Shown: piece by piece, positions 9,533 through 18,773 of the stretch
Layout of the letters: the number at the start of each line of letters is the position of its first letter
How positions within the stretch are numbered: position 1 is the first letter of the stretch
Assembly: GCA_945865535.1 (NCBI GenBank)
Contig: CAMBDW010000001.1
Location: 1-64,000 of the forward strand
DNA length: 64,000 bases
Direction: 5' to 3'
Source of the DNA: Chryseobacterium gleum
Lineage (GTDB): Bacteria; Bacteroidota; Bacteroidia; Flavobacteriales; BACL11
The notes under the pieces: generated by a model
Database searches by the model: none
Told to the model about the DNA's origin: nothing
What the model saw: the letters and a program-made list of their open reading frames with translations, nothing else
Made by a program: the position numbers and the translations under genes

Positions 9533-9919
9533 TTACTTTTTTCTTTTCATGTAGTAATAATGCATTTTCATTTCACCTGCATTAACAATAGTAGCATTTA
9601 TAAATTCCCAACCATATTTTGCAGCAACATTTACCGCATGAGCCATTGATCTATATTGCATCTCACTCAATTCTTCTGGTGCTCTAACACCACCGAAATC
9701 AAAACTAATTTTTATCTTTTGTTCTGTTTCATTTCTGTCGTCAGAAATAGCAGCAGGATTTCGAGTTGCCATATGCGTTATGTCATGACCATTAATAACC
9801 ATAAATTCATAAGAGGCATTTGAAGTAGTGGTCTCAACCTTATCTTTATTCCCTTTCTTTTGTGCTATACTTAAAAATGGAACCATAGCTACTAACATAA
9901 TTAGTGTTAATCTTTTCAT
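9533..9919 (-). CDS. Small secreted protein of unknown function
   Basis: 128 residues. A signal peptide (about residues 1-19, ending LSIAQ) is followed by a charged linker and a compact domain of about 90 residues with YEFMVINGHDITHMATRNP, an acidic stretch, and a C-terminal MHYYYMKRKK. The segment AVNVAAKYGWEFINATIV resembles small Bacteroidota periplasmic proteins that pair a helix with a closing beta strand, but I do not recognise a named family. It stands alone, with about 200 bases of non-coding sequence upstream (containing a near -7 box TATTATTG) and a good terminator downstream. Export to the periplasm is likely; function is unknown. Confidence 0.75.
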   Translation of the reverse strand: MKRLTLIMLVAMVPFLSIAQKKGNKDKVETTTSNASYEFMVINGHDITHMATRNPAAISDDRNETEQKIKISFDFGGVRAPEELSEMQYRSMAHAVNVAAKYGWEFINATIVNAGEMKMHYYYMKRKK

Positions 9920-10118
9920 TTCTTTTTTATTTAAATTAATTAATAAGTTTTTCTAACGCAATAATACAAAATATTATTGTTCTGATAAAAGAAAAATCAC
10001 CAACTGTAAATTTTTTAAAAAGCGCTAGTTTCTCTACTAGTTAAAAAGGGTAAAGTACTTAATCATAAACCCATTATAAGCTGCCTTTTTAAACACAGAT
10101 TTCTATACTTATGTGTTT

Positions 10119-11153
10119 TTAGTTGTTTAACTGTTGTTTCAATTTTTCTTCATTCATTTTGCGAATATGCAACACATTTATATAGTTATACGCTTTTTTC
10201 TCTCCTAATTCTTTTGCTTTATTTGCCCATTCAATTGCAGTGTTTAATCCTCCTTTTATCTCTGAAGCAATAGCCATATTATAAGTTGATCTTCTAGCAA
10301 TCTTATTATCCGAATGATTTACTAATTTCTTCCAAATTTCAATTGCTGCATCCCAATCACCACGTTTTACATATGATTTTGCTAACTTTAAATCATCATG
10401 TTTGCCGGTAAAATAGGTTCTCCTAACTTTTACCCACATAGGAGAAATTCGAAAACCATACTGCTGACCAGCAAAAATCCCAGATTCTCTTATCGCACTA
10501 CTTTTAGATGGTAAATTTCTTACTGCATCATCAGGAGAAAAGCCATAAGCTTCAAATTCTTTTACCTCAGTAAATTTATTTTCATCAACTATAATTTTAT
10601 TCTTAATATCATAAATTCTCCAGCCAGATTGAATCTCCATAATTAAAGTTGCTGGATATTTAATCTCTTTTACCTTCACTCCTTTTACCTTTCTTGTGCT
10701 AGTGATAGGACTTCCTACTATAGTTCTTGAGTCAGAATCAAATGTTTCTAAAACTAATAAGCCATCAGCATCATAAGTATCACAAATACTCGTAACCTCA
10801 TTCCAATCTAAAGGAATGGGAAAAACAGCCGTTCCGGTTCCCTTAAGCTCAAGAGCAACTGAATTCTTTAAGTTATACCGCTCAGACTTTAAAAGCATAG
10901 TGGACAATCCTTCCATACAATACTCAGCCCCATTTCTATCATGCCCTATTCCTTCACCACTAATAAGACCTTCAACAATATTACCAGTTAGATTTTCTTT
11001 TGATGGACGTGATCTATTTACAATCACAACATTTTGAATATCCTGAGAAACTGTAATATCCGCTGGCCTTTGCACATCAAGAATTACGCTTGAACTTACG
11101 CAGGAACTGAGTACTGAAGTAATTAAAAACCCAACAACTATTTTTTGTATCAT
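10119..11153 (-). CDS. DUF6340-like lipoprotein with TPR-like C-terminus
   Basis: 344 residues. The signal peptide ends in a lipobox (SVLSSC, Cys17), so it is a lipoprotein. The N-terminal two thirds contain a segment of the DUF6340 kind (QNVVIVNRSRPS, a GLISGEGIGHDRNGAEYCMEG block, YDADGLLVLETFDSD, a GWRIYDI strand). The C-terminal 80 residues form TPR-like helix pairs (AKSYVKRGDWDAAIEIWKKL then YNMAIASEIKGGLNTAIEWANKAKELG). Its start overlaps the stop of the upstream membrane-protein gene by one base (TAATG), which implies translational coupling and a shared operon. The molecular function is unknown; family assignment is from memory. Confidence 0.75.
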   Translation of the reverse strand: MIQKIVVGFLITSVLSSCVSSSVILDVQRPADITVSQDIQNVVIVNRSRPSKENLTGNIVEGLISGEGIGHDRNGAEYCMEGLSTMLLKSERYNLKNSVALELKGTGTAVFPIPLDWNEVTSICDTYDADGLLVLETFDSDSRTIVGSPITSTRKVKGVKVKEIKYPATLIMEIQSGWRIYDIKNKIIVDENKFTEVKEFEAYGFSPDDAVRNLPSKSSAIRESGIFAGQQYGFRISPMWVKVRRTYFTGKHDDLKLAKSYVKRGDWDAAIEIWKKLVNHSDNKIARRSTYNMAIASEIKGGLNTAIEWANKAKELGEKKAYNYINVLHIRKMNEEKLKQQLNN

Positions 11154-13156
11154 TAAATTAACCCGTTATATTTTCTAATAAACCATTCAACAGATATAAG
11201 AATAAGCAAAGCTAATAAAATCCAAGAAATATTTATTAAGCCTTCTAGCTTTTCTTTGGAATGAAGAATCTTTTTGTTTTTTTCACTATTTTTAATAGTT
11301 TCTATTAAATTTTGAATATCATTTAAATAAAACACTTTACCCTCACTTAGGGCGGCTATCTTTTTTAAAACTTGATGATTTGCAGACAATCCTAATTGCT
11401 CCAATTGTATTTTTTTTACATCAAATACTCCTGTTTTTACCAAATTAGTACCTTTAACCTTGGCAGTAAACTTATAAGTGCCTACTTCAAGAATTCCTAG
11501 ATTTGCCACCAATTCATTATTTTCTTTTGAAAACTGAAAATTATATACTCTACCCTTTTGATCAATAAGTTGTAAATCCACTTCCTTATTATTTACTAAT
11601 TCGTAACTTTCGTTATATAATCCTGCACGAAAAACAACCTCATTATTTTCTTCATATTGTTTTTCATATTCCAAACGGAATAGACTTTTATCTTCTTGCA
11701 AAATCAAGTATTGACTTAATTTTAAAAACAACTCATCAAAAGCAAGATTAGTTTTGTTAAAGGAATAATCATATAACTTCCATTTCCACCAACCCTCAGC
11801 CGATACAAAAGATACTTTTCTAGAATCTAACTCCTGAATCATTATTACTGGATTATTGGATTCAAAAGCTCCTATTTTTTGATTTAACACAAATTCAATA
11901 TTGCCTTCAAAATCATATTTTCCAAATGAAGAAAACAAAGGAGGAGCATCTGCAATTAAACGTAATAATTCTGAAGAAAATGAGAATTTTGAAAAGTTCT
12001 GATTCTTATATGAACTTACTTCTTCTATGCCACCTTTAGGAGTAAATCTAACAGCTGATTTAAAATTAATATAATGTGATTGAGTTGGATTAAAAATGAT
12101 TAAGGGGATATCATTATTCACAATAATAAAGGGGATATTGTTAATCCCAAAAATTACTGCTAATTGATATTTTTCAATTGCAATATTATCACTGATGTCT
12201 TTTACCTCTATTTTGTAATTTTGATTTTTATCTATCGTGCTTTTATAGGCTGCCAAATCAGGAGAATTCCCATCTTTTAAGATAAGTATATTGTACCTAG
12301 AATCAATTACATCAATATAAACCTTTAATACATTATTAATACTATTTTTTTCAGCTTTTAATACATCCACCTCTATAGTGTAGGTCTGTAAGCCAACCTT
12401 ATTTGCAGGAAGATAAACAGTATAACTATTGTAATTTATATCTTTTAAAAAAGTTACAGATTCCTCATGCACTTTTACCCCATTATTCCAAATTTTAAGT
12501 TTGCTATTTTCATTTTTAGTTAAACTTGAAGCTAAAGAGATTTCTAAAGGAAAAGTATTGCCAAAAAAAGCGATATCATTCTTTACAACATTATCAATTC
12601 TAACATCTTTATAGGTTGCTGTATCTCCCAAAGCAATACTATAAACAGGAAAATCATAGGCTAAATACTCAGGATTCAAACCTGTATTATAACAGCCGTC
12701 TGAAGCCATAACAATACCCGCCACATTTCTATTCTCAAACTTATTACTAAGCTCAGAAAATAATTGAGAGTAATTGGTTTTTAAACCCTTATTATTTTGA
12801 CTAAAACCGTCATTTATTTTATCAGAAAATGAGTAGGTAAATAGCTCAAAATCATTTAAGTTATCTGTTAAATATTGCAACTTGTCATTAATATTTTCTT
12901 TTACAGACTGAGAATCATCTTTAGCGATTATAATGATGGGTTTTTCTTTAGTATTGATATTTGATTTTACAACAGGATTCAATACTAAAAAAGCGAGTAT
13001 ACTGATGAAAATGGTTCGAAAAATAAACAACCCCCAAGTGAGTTTGGTTGAAGTAATACTATTGTCTCTTTTATATAAAAAAAAGGCATAACCTACACCC
13101 AAAAGAATGCAGATTACAGGATAATAAAATGGAAAATCTGAATGGATTCCTAACAT
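11153..13156 (-). CDS. Membrane protein with von Willebrand A-like domain
   Basis: 667 residues. Two hydrophobic segments at the N-terminus (about 7-30 and 40-62) and one at the C-terminus (about 640-660, ending ISVEWFIRKYNG) enclose a large periplasmic region. The first part of that region (about 70-200) looks like a vWA fold: KPIIIIAKDDSQSVKEN corresponds to a DxSxS-like metal site and GIVMASDGCYNTG to the TDG-like strand. Long beta-rich segments follow. Similar double-anchored vWA-like proteins are common in Bacteroidota without known function. It lies four bases after fabG and is coupled to the downstream lipoprotein gene, suggesting joint expression. Confidence 0.75.
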   Translation of the reverse strand: MLGIHSDFPFYYPVICILLGVGYAFFLYKRDNSITSTKLTWGLFIFRTIFISILAFLVLNPVVKSNINTKEKPIIIIAKDDSQSVKENINDKLQYLTDNLNDFELFTYSFSDKINDGFSQNNKGLKTNYSQLFSELSNKFENRNVAGIVMASDGCYNTGLNPEYLAYDFPVYSIALGDTATYKDVRIDNVVKNDIAFFGNTFPLEISLASSLTKNENSKLKIWNNGVKVHEESVTFLKDINYNSYTVYLPANKVGLQTYTIEVDVLKAEKNSINNVLKVYIDVIDSRYNILILKDGNSPDLAAYKSTIDKNQNYKIEVKDISDNIAIEKYQLAVIFGINNIPFIIVNNDIPLIIFNPTQSHYINFKSAVRFTPKGGIEEVSSYKNQNFSKFSFSSELLRLIADAPPLFSSFGKYDFEGNIEFVLNQKIGAFESNNPVIMIQELDSRKVSFVSAEGWWKWKLYDYSFNKTNLAFDELFLKLSQYLILQEDKSLFRLEYEKQYEENNEVVFRAGLYNESYELVNNKEVDLQLIDQKGRVYNFQFSKENNELVANLGILEVGTYKFTAKVKGTNLVKTGVFDVKKIQLEQLGLSANHQVLKKIAALSEGKVFYLNDIQNLIETIKNSEKNKKILHSKEKLEGLINISWILLALLILISVEWFIRKYNGLI

Positions 13157-13160
13157 GTAA

Positions 13161-13907
13161 TTATGTTAGCATACCGCCACAAACATGAATTACTTGACCT
13201 GTAATATAAGAAGATAAATCAGAGGCTAAAAATAAAGTTGTATTGGCAATATCTTCAGGAGTTCCTCCTCTTTTTAATGGAATTTGAGCTCTCCACTGCT
13301 TTACTGTTTCCTCCCCTAAGGCTTCAGTCATTTCAGTTTCAATAAAACCTGGAGCAATTGCGTTGCATCTGATATTTCTTGAGCCTAACTCTAAGGCAAT
13401 AGATTTTGTAAAACCATTAATTGCGGCCTTAGATGCAGCATAATTAGCTTGACCAGCATTTCCTGTAATTCCAACAACCGAACTCATATTGATAATAGAA
13501 CCTGACTTTGCCTTTAACATAGGAGTTGCAACAGCTTTTGTCATGTTAAAAACGGATTTCATATTGTTATTCATCACACTATCAAAATCTTCCTCTGACA
13601 TACGCATTAACAAACCATCTTTAGTTATTCCAGCATTATTCACTAATACATCAATGCTTCCAAAATCATCCATTACATCTTTAACAAGTTGCTGCGCTGC
13701 TTCAAAATCAGATGCATCTGATTTATAACCTTTAGCCTTGCACCCATTTACTGATAATTCTTTTTCTAACGATTTTGCTTTTTCATCTAATGAAAGGTAA
13801 GTAAAAGCAATATTTGCTCCATGCTTTGCAAATACCTCAGCAATACCTTTTCCAATACCCCTACTAGCACCAGTTATGATTACATTCTTACCTTCTAATA
13901 ATTTCAT
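13161..13907 (-). CDS. fabG: 3-oxoacyl-[acyl-carrier-protein] reductase
   Basis: NADPH-dependent reduction of 3-oxoacyl-ACP in each cycle of fatty acid elongation. The 248 residues are typical. Short-chain dehydrogenase motifs are complete: the TGASRGIGKGIAE nucleotide loop near residue 12, VLVNNAGITKDGL near 86, the catalytic Ser in SSVVGITGNAGQ, and YAASKAAINGF with the Tyr and Lys of the YxxxK motif; the end GQVIHVCGGML is the FabG-type glycine-rich tail. It is embedded between a T9SS protein gene (10 bases upstream) and the vWA-like gene (four bases downstream) rather than in a fatty-acid cluster. Confidence 0.93.
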   Translation of the reverse strand: MKLLEGKNVIITGASRGIGKGIAEVFAKHGANIAFTYLSLDEKAKSLEKELSVNGCKAKGYKSDASDFEAAQQLVKDVMDDFGSIDVLVNNAGITKDGLLMRMSEEDFDSVMNNNMKSVFNMTKAVATPMLKAKSGSIINMSSVVGITGNAGQANYAASKAAINGFTKSIALELGSRNIRCNAIAPGFIETEMTEALGEETVKQWRAQIPLKRGGTPEDIANTTLFLASDLSSYITGQVIHVCGGMLT

Positions 13908-13917
13908 GTCTTTATTT

Positions 13918-14781
13918 TTATCTAACCAAATTTACAGTTCCATATTCTTGATGTTTCCATCCCTCAAAATCCTGAAAATAAATTTCATAAGCATAAATAT
14001 CTAAAGGTAAATCTATATTCTCAAGAGATTTACCATTCCACCCGAAACCTAGACTGCATTTTAGCTCTAAAGGATTGGCTGATTGAAACATTAAATCGCC
14101 TTGGGAATTAAATACTTTAAACAAAAAAGTATTCTCTCTAATCCCATTATACTCAATACAAAAGTTATCGTTTATACCATCAAGATCTGGAGTGAATGAA
14201 TTTGGAATGTAAATCCAAAACTCATCTCTTACCCAAACGGTTCTTGTTGTAGTATCTGCACATCCCTGATCATCAACCACTATTAAACTAGCTGAATAAA
14301 TAGCACTAGAATCTTGATAATTATGAGTACTATTTTGGGAAGATGCATTTGTAGTATTATCACCAAAGTTCCAGCTCCAACTCACAATATTACCAATAGA
14401 TTGACTAACAAAATTAGCAACCGGATAAATTATAGAAAGTGTATCTGATTGTAAATGAATGATCGCTGTAGGACTTGCTAATACAGTAACTAAACCACTT
14501 CCAGAAACTAAGCCAAAACTAGTAGCATCAGAGAAAGAAGTAAGCGTGTAAGTCCCCGGCAAAAAAGTAGTAATGATATGTGGGTTAACAGTAGTAGTAA
14601 TTGTAGCTTGATTAACGCCATTAATTGCATGCACAAAAGTAAATGGGCTAATTCCGTTAAATGACACACTTACTTCAGCTCCATCTTGAGCATTATCACA
14701 AATAGTATCATTTCCACTAATAACTGCAGTTTGAGCATTTATAACAAATGGAAAAATTAAGCATAATAAGACATTCTTCAT
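13918..14781 (-). CDS. PKD-domain protein with type B T9SS (gliding-motility-associated) C-terminus
   Basis: 287 residues when started at 14781 (MKNVLLCLIFPFVINAQ, a clear signal peptide); an upstream alternative start would lie inside the promoter. The middle holds a PKD-type beta sandwich with SWNFGDNTT and a following YxxSLIVVDDQGC strand. The last 90 residues are the gliding-motility-associated type B sorting domain: IYIPNSFTPDLDGINDNF, a KVFNSQGDLMF strand, FGWNGKS and the closing GTVNLVR. Type B cargo is exported by the T9SS and handled differently from type A. It is first in a probable operon with fabG, the vWA-like gene and the DUF6340-like lipoprotein. Confidence 0.85.
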   Translation of the reverse strand: MKNVLLCLIFPFVINAQTAVISGNDTICDNAQDGAEVSVSFNGISPFTFVHAINGVNQATITTTVNPHIITTFLPGTYTLTSFSDATSFGLVSGSGLVTVLASPTAIIHLQSDTLSIIYPVANFVSQSIGNIVSWSWNFGDNTTNASSQNSTHNYQDSSAIYSASLIVVDDQGCADTTTRTVWVRDEFWIYIPNSFTPDLDGINDNFCIEYNGIRENTFLFKVFNSQGDLMFQSANPLELKCSLGFGWNGKSLENIDLPLDIYAYEIYFQDFEGWKHQEYGTVNLVR

Positions 14782-14785
14782 TTTG

Positions 14786-14793
14786 CAAATATA
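14786..14793 (-). promoter_or_regulatory. -7 box TATATTTG of the PKD-fabG operon
   Basis: Exact TAnnTTTG ending four bases before the ATG at 14781. Its first T is also the last base of the dnaK terminator U-tract. Confidence 0.65.
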
Positions 14794-14820
14794 AAAAAAG
14801 CCCTGCAAAAATGCAGGGCT
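14793..14820 (-). terminator. dnaK terminator
   Basis: AGCCCTGCA, a four-base A loop (T on the transcript) and TGCAGGGCT form a perfect 9-bp stem at 14799-14820, with seven U residues on the minus strand (14793-14799). It is a strong intrinsic terminator about 24 bases after the dnaK stop. Confidence 0.9.
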
Positions 14821-14843
14821 CTAATAAATATTATGTAAAAGGA

Positions 14844-16742
14844 TTATTTTTCCTCTTTCACCTCTTCAAATTCCACATCTGTTACATCATCAGTAGAATT
14901 CTCAGTTGTTCCTGCTTTTGAAGCAGCAGCTCCCTCTTCTTGTGATGCCTTATACATCTCTTCAGAAGCAGCTGTCCATGCAGTATTGATTTTTTCCATT
15001 GAAGTATCAATAGCCGTTAAATCTTTGCTTGCATGTGCTGCTTTCAATTCAGTTAAAGCTTCTTCAATTGAGGCTTTTTTATCAGCTGATAATTTCTCAC
15101 CAAATTCCTTAAGCTGCTTTTCAGTTTGGAAAATCATTGCATCAGCTCCATTGATTTTATCAGCAGTTTCTTTTGCTTTTTTATCTGCATCAGCATTTGC
15201 TTCCGCTTCTTGTTTCATTTTTTTAATTTCCTCATCAGATAAACCAGAAGAAGCTTCAATCTTAATATTTTGCTCTTTACCGGTTGCTTTATCTTTTGCA
15301 GAAACATTCAAAATCCCATTAGCATCAATATCAAAAGTTACTTCAATTTGAGGAATTCCTCTTGGTGCTGGCGGAATATTAGCTAATTGAAAACGACCAA
15401 TTGATTTATTATCATTAGCCATTGGTCTTTCTCCTTGCAATACATGAATATCAACAGCAGGTTGATTATCTGCTGCAGTTGAAAATACCTCTGATTTTTT
15501 AGTAGGAATAGTAGTGTTTGCCTCAATTAATTTAGTCATAACACTTCCCATAGTTTCAATACCAAGTGATAGTGGTGTAACATCTAAAAGTAAAACATCA
15601 GTAACATCACCTGTTAATACCCCGCCTTGAATTGCAGCTCCAACTGCTACAACCTCATCTGGATTTACCCCTTTTGAAGGAGTTTTCCCAAAGTTTTTTT
15701 CAACAATTTTTTGTATGGCAGGAATTCTTGTTGAACCACCTACTAAAATTACCTCATCTATGTCAGAAGCAGTCATTCCAGCATCTTTCATTGCCTTTTT
15801 ACAAGGGGCAATAGTCGCTTGAATTAATTTATCAGCTAATTGCTCAAATTGTGCTCTTGTTAAAGAACGAACTAAATGCTTAGGTCCTGATGCAGTTGCA
15901 GTAATATAAGGCAAATTGATTTCAGTCTGAGTTGAAGATGAAAGCTCAACTTTTGCTTTTTCTGCTGCTTCTTTTAATCTTTGTAAAGCCATAGGATCTT
16001 GTCTTAAATCCATAGTTTCATCTTTTTTGAATTCCTCTGCCAACCAATCAATAATTACTTGATCAAAATCATCACCCCCTAGGTGTGTGTCTCCATTTGT
16101 TGATTTTACTTCAAAAACTCCATCTCCTAATTCAAGAATAGAAATATCAAAAGTTCCACCTCCTAAGTCAAAGACTGCAATTGTTTTATCTTCAACAGCT
16201 TTATCTAATCCATAAGCAAGTGCAGCAGCTGTTGGCTCGTTAATAATTCTTTCTACTTTAAGACCTGCTATTTCACCAGCTTCTTTAGTAGCTTGTCTTT
16301 GGGCATCATTAAAGTAAGCCGGCACAGTTACAACAGCTCGAGTAACTGTAGTACCTAAATAATCTTCAGCAGTTTTTTTCATTTTCTGTAGTATCATTGC
16401 TGATATTTCTTGGGGAGTATACAATCTACCATCAATATCAACTCTTGGAGTATTGTTATCTCCTTTTACTACTTTATATGAAACATTTTTAATTTCTTTT
16501 GCCATAGACGAGAAACTCTCACCCATAAATCTTTTTATAGATGCAATAGTTTTTGTTGGGTTAGTAATTGCTTGCCTTTTAGCACTATCTCCTACCTTAC
16601 GTTCACCACCTTCAATAAAAGCAACAATTGAAGGAGTTGTTCTTCCTCCTTCAGCATTTGGGATTACCACTGGCTCATTCCCTTCCATTACAGAAACACA
16701 TGAATTTGTTGTTCCTAAATCGATTCCAATAATTTTACTCAT
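14844..16742 (-). CDS. dnaK: Molecular chaperone DnaK (Hsp70)
   Basis: ATP-dependent chaperone that binds exposed hydrophobic peptides with DnaJ and GrpE. 632 residues, normal for the family. The ATPase domain shows [17 protein letters not shown] at residues 4-20, [31 protein letters not shown], and the [17 protein letters not shown] phosphate loop; [13 protein letters not shown] follows. The linker [18 protein letters not shown] leads to the substrate domain, and the acidic tail ends [12 protein letters not shown], the usual EEV-like end. No grpE or dnaJ is adjacent. The upstream minus strand carries a TATAATTG element, one mismatch from the -7 consensus; no CIRCE inverted repeat is visible. 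Confidence 0.98.
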   Translation of the reverse strand: MSKIIGIDLGTTNSCVSVMEGNEPVVIPNAEGGRTTPSIVAFIEGGERKVGDSAKRQAITNPTKTIASIKRFMGESFSSMAKEIKNVSYKVVKGDNNTPRVDIDGRLYTPQEISAMILQKMKKTAEDYLGTTVTRAVVTVPAYFNDAQRQATKEAGEIAGLKVERIINEPTAAALAYGLDKAVEDKTIAVFDLGGGTFDISILELGDGVFEVKSTNGDTHLGGDDFDQVIIDWLAEEFKKDETMDLRQDPMALQRLKEAAEKAKVELSSSTQTEINLPYITATASGPKHLVRSLTRAQFEQLADKLIQATIAPCKKAMKDAGMTASDIDEVILVGGSTRIPAIQKIVEKNFGKTPSKGVNPDEVVAVGAAIQGGVLTGDVTDVLLLDVTPLSLGIETMGSVMTKLIEANTTIPTKKSEVFSTAADNQPAVDIHVLQGERPMANDNKSIGRFQLANIPPAPRGIPQIEVTFDIDANGILNVSAKDKATGKEQNIKIEASSGLSDEEIKKMKQEAEANADADKKAKETADKINGADAMIFQTEKQLKEFGEKLSADKKASIEEALTELKAAHASKDLTAIDTSMEKINTAWTAASEEMYKASQEEGAAASKAGTTENSTDDVTDVEFEEVKEEK

Positions 16743-16868
16743 TTCTTTTTGTTTTAAATTTTAAAAATTGTTTTCTGATACACTGTTATTGCAATTATAA
16801 TACCATAGTAAATAGGGTGACAAAACTGACAAAAAAATAACTTACTAGATGAATACTGAAGAAGTACT

Positions 16869-16885
16869 ACTGACAGAGCGTCAGT
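16869..16885. other. Short perfect hairpin between two minus-strand genes
   Basis: ACTGAC, AGAGC, GTCAGT forms a 6-bp perfect stem just after the stop codon of the gene ending at 16889. There is no U-tract on the minus strand, so it is a poor intrinsic terminator; it may be a 3'-end stability element. Confidence 0.35.
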
Positions 16886-16888
16886 TTA

Positions 16889-17866
16889 TTAGAAGCTTCT
16901 ATCTAATTCATCAATCAGATAATTCTTTGTGTCTTCAGTTAAACCTATACTATACCTAATATGAATATATCTTGAAGAAAAAATTCCAATACCATTATTT
17001 ATATTTGTAAACTCAGGTCTTTGTTGAACAATGCCCGTTATAGGCTCATTAACTTTAATATATGTCTTTAGATTTTCTGTTGCTACTGTCATTACTAAAT
17101 CAAGATCTAAAAACTGTCTTACAACAGTAGTATCATTTGTTAAATTTTGACTTAAAAAGTTGAAAAATTTCACACCTTCTATTTTAGCCTCCATAGAACT
17201 TCCAGTAAAAGTTGCTAAAGGCTGACTCCATACTAAAGTCTTGGTGACACCATTTTCTAAATAATTAAATTTAATATCTAATTGATAAATTGCTCCATTT
17301 TCAGATTCATCCCATTCAATAGTTTTTGATAAAAACTTTGAATTATCTGCTAAATCAGGATTATAAAACCCAAATTTAAAAGCTGAATTAAAATTTTTAA
17401 AGCTAAAATCACTAATTACCTCTGTATTTGCGCTTACTTTATTACCTGAATTAAGATTCTTAATAGTAATTGCATATCTATTATTACTAGTTAGAAAACC
17501 AGTAGGAGTTACAGCTCTGTAAATAATATTATTATCAGTAGCAAATAGACCATCTTCTTTATCTATTAAAGTGGTATCAAGTGTAATTGAACTTAAAGTA
17601 TCATTAGAATATTCTTCTAATTTATGCAATTTTACTTCTAAATCATTTGGATTAAAATTAATAGAATCGGCATACTGAGCCATTTGCAAAGCATCCATCT
17701 CACCAAGAAAAGCTTTGTTAATTCTTACATATTGAGTATCAGAACTTGCATCTAAAAGCCCATAAACTACTGTAGTTTCTTCCCATTTTGCATTCACATC
17801 AAAATCAGTTTCGCAAGCAGTAAAAAGGACAGCAAAAGCACTAAATATTAAAGATATTTTTTTCAT
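16889..17866 (-). CDS. DUF4249-like lipoprotein
   Basis: 325 residues. The signal peptide ends in a lipobox (LFTAC, Cys18), and the mature protein starts with ETDFDVNAKWEETTVVYGLLD, the arrangement of Bacteroidota lipoproteins of the DUF4249 kind. The remainder is predicted to be beta-rich, with repeated hydrophobic strands such as YAITIKNL and YQLDIKFNYLENG. A family member would sit in the periplasm or on the outer membrane; no enzymatic residues are evident. It is transcribed alone, divergent from panB, with its own promoter five bases before the start. The family name is my recollection and is not proven here. Confidence 0.7.
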   Translation of the reverse strand: MKKISLIFSAFAVLFTACETDFDVNAKWEETTVVYGLLDASSDTQYVRINKAFLGEMDALQMAQYADSINFNPNDLEVKLHKLEEYSNDTLSSITLDTTLIDKEDGLFATDNNIIYRAVTPTGFLTSNNRYAITIKNLNSGNKVSANTEVISDFSFKNFNSAFKFGFYNPDLADNSKFLSKTIEWDESENGAIYQLDIKFNYLENGVTKTLVWSQPLATFTGSSMEAKIEGVKFFNFLSQNLTNDTTVVRQFLDLDLVMTVATENLKTYIKVNEPITGIVQQRPEFTNINNGIGIFSSRYIHIRYSIGLTEDTKNYLIDELDRSF

Positions 17867-17871
17867 GTTGG

Positions 17872-17879
17872 CAAAGTTA
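17872..17879 (-). promoter_or_regulatory. -7 box TAACTTTG
   Basis: Exact TAnnTTTG on the minus strand, five bases before the ATG of the DUF4249-like gene at 17866. It is divergent from the panB promoter. Confidence 0.6.
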
Positions 17880-17912
17880 TCACTTTAAATGAGAAAATAA
17901 AGCCATATTTTG

Positions 17913-17920
17913 TAAATTTG
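17913..17920 (+). promoter_or_regulatory. panB promoter, -7 box TAAATTTG
   Basis: Exact TAnnTTTG followed by C, 28 bases before the panB ATG. Confidence 0.6.
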
Positions 17921-17948
17921 CAACTACATTTGTAGTAACTTTAACTAA

Positions 17949-18773
17949 ATGAAAATGTCAGCAGTAAAAAAAGATTACAAAAGGGTAACTACAAGCACTC
18001 TTACACAGATGAAACAAAATGGAGACAAAATCTCCATGCTTACAGCTTACGATTACACCCTGGCTAAAATTATTGATGATGGTGGGATTGATGTCATCTT
18101 GGTTGGTGATTCGGCATCTAATGTAATGGCAGGACACGAAACTACACTTCCTATTACTCTTGATCAGATGATTTATCACGCCTCATCAGTAGTTAGAGGA
18201 GTTACTAGAGCTTTAGTTGTAGTGGATATGCCCTTTGGATCCTATCAAGGAAATTCTAAAGAAGCTTTAAGCTCTGCCATTAAAATAATGAAAGAAAGTG
18301 GAGGCCATTCGGTAAAACTAGAAGGTGGAAGCGAAATTATTGAATCCGTAGAAAGAATACTTACTGCTGGAATTCCTGTAATGGGTCATTTAGGTTTAAC
18401 ACCTCAATCCATTTATAAATTTGGAAATTATAGCGTAAGAGCCAAAGAAAAAGATGAAGCTGCTAAATTATTAGCAGATGCAAAGTTATTAGAGGCAGCA
18501 GGTTGTTTTGCTTTAGTAATAGAAAAAGTACCGGCTAAATTAGCTCAAAAAGTAGCTGAAAGCATCACTATTCCAGTTATTGGAATTGGTGCAGGAAGTG
18601 GAGTAGACGGACAGGTGCTGGTTCTGCATGATATGCTAGGGATGAATCATGAGTTTAACCCTAGATTCTTAAGACGATATTTGAATCTTTATGATGATAT
18701 TACAGGAGCTGTAAAACGCTTTGTAGCTGATGTAAAATCAACAGATTTCCCTAATGAGAAAGAGCAGTACTAA
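17949..18773 (+). CDS. panB: 3-methyl-2-oxobutanoate hydroxymethyltransferase
   Basis: First committed step of pantothenate and coenzyme A synthesis: it adds a hydroxymethyl group from methylene-tetrahydrofolate to 2-oxoisovalerate. 274 residues. Family motifs are [40 protein letters not shown] (metal- and substrate-binding Asp), [11 protein letters not shown], a GHSVKLEGG lysine motif, and ALVIEKVP with the catalytic Glu. A second possible ATG lies two codons downstream (17955). The stop codon overlaps the start of the downstream pseudouridine synthase by one base. panC is not in the window, but coaD is at 43714. Confidence 0.96.
   Translation: MKMSAVKKDYKRVTTSTLTQMKQNGDKISMLTAYDYTLAKIIDDGGIDVILVGDSASNVMAGHETTLPITLDQMIYHASSVVRGVTRALVVVDMPFGSYQGNSKEALSSAIKIMKESGGHSVKLEGGSEIIESVERILTAGIPVMGHLGLTPQSIYKFGNYSVRAKEKDEAAKLLADAKLLEAAGCFALVIEKVPAKLAQKVAESITIPVIGIGAGSGVDGQVLVLHDMLGMNHEFNPRFLRRYLNLYDDITGAVKRFVADVKSTDFPNEKEQY

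Noticed and set aside
9920-10118. Possible small RNA or gene in the 200-base gap
   Set aside because: Contains weak inverted repeats (CTAGT/ACTAG at 10025-10040) without a T-tract and no codon-like pattern; no evidence of function.
16743-16888. CIRCE-type heat-shock operator upstream of dnaK
   Set aside because: No TTAGCACTC/GAGTGCTAA repeat is present; only an unrelated 6-bp hairpin lies in the gap.
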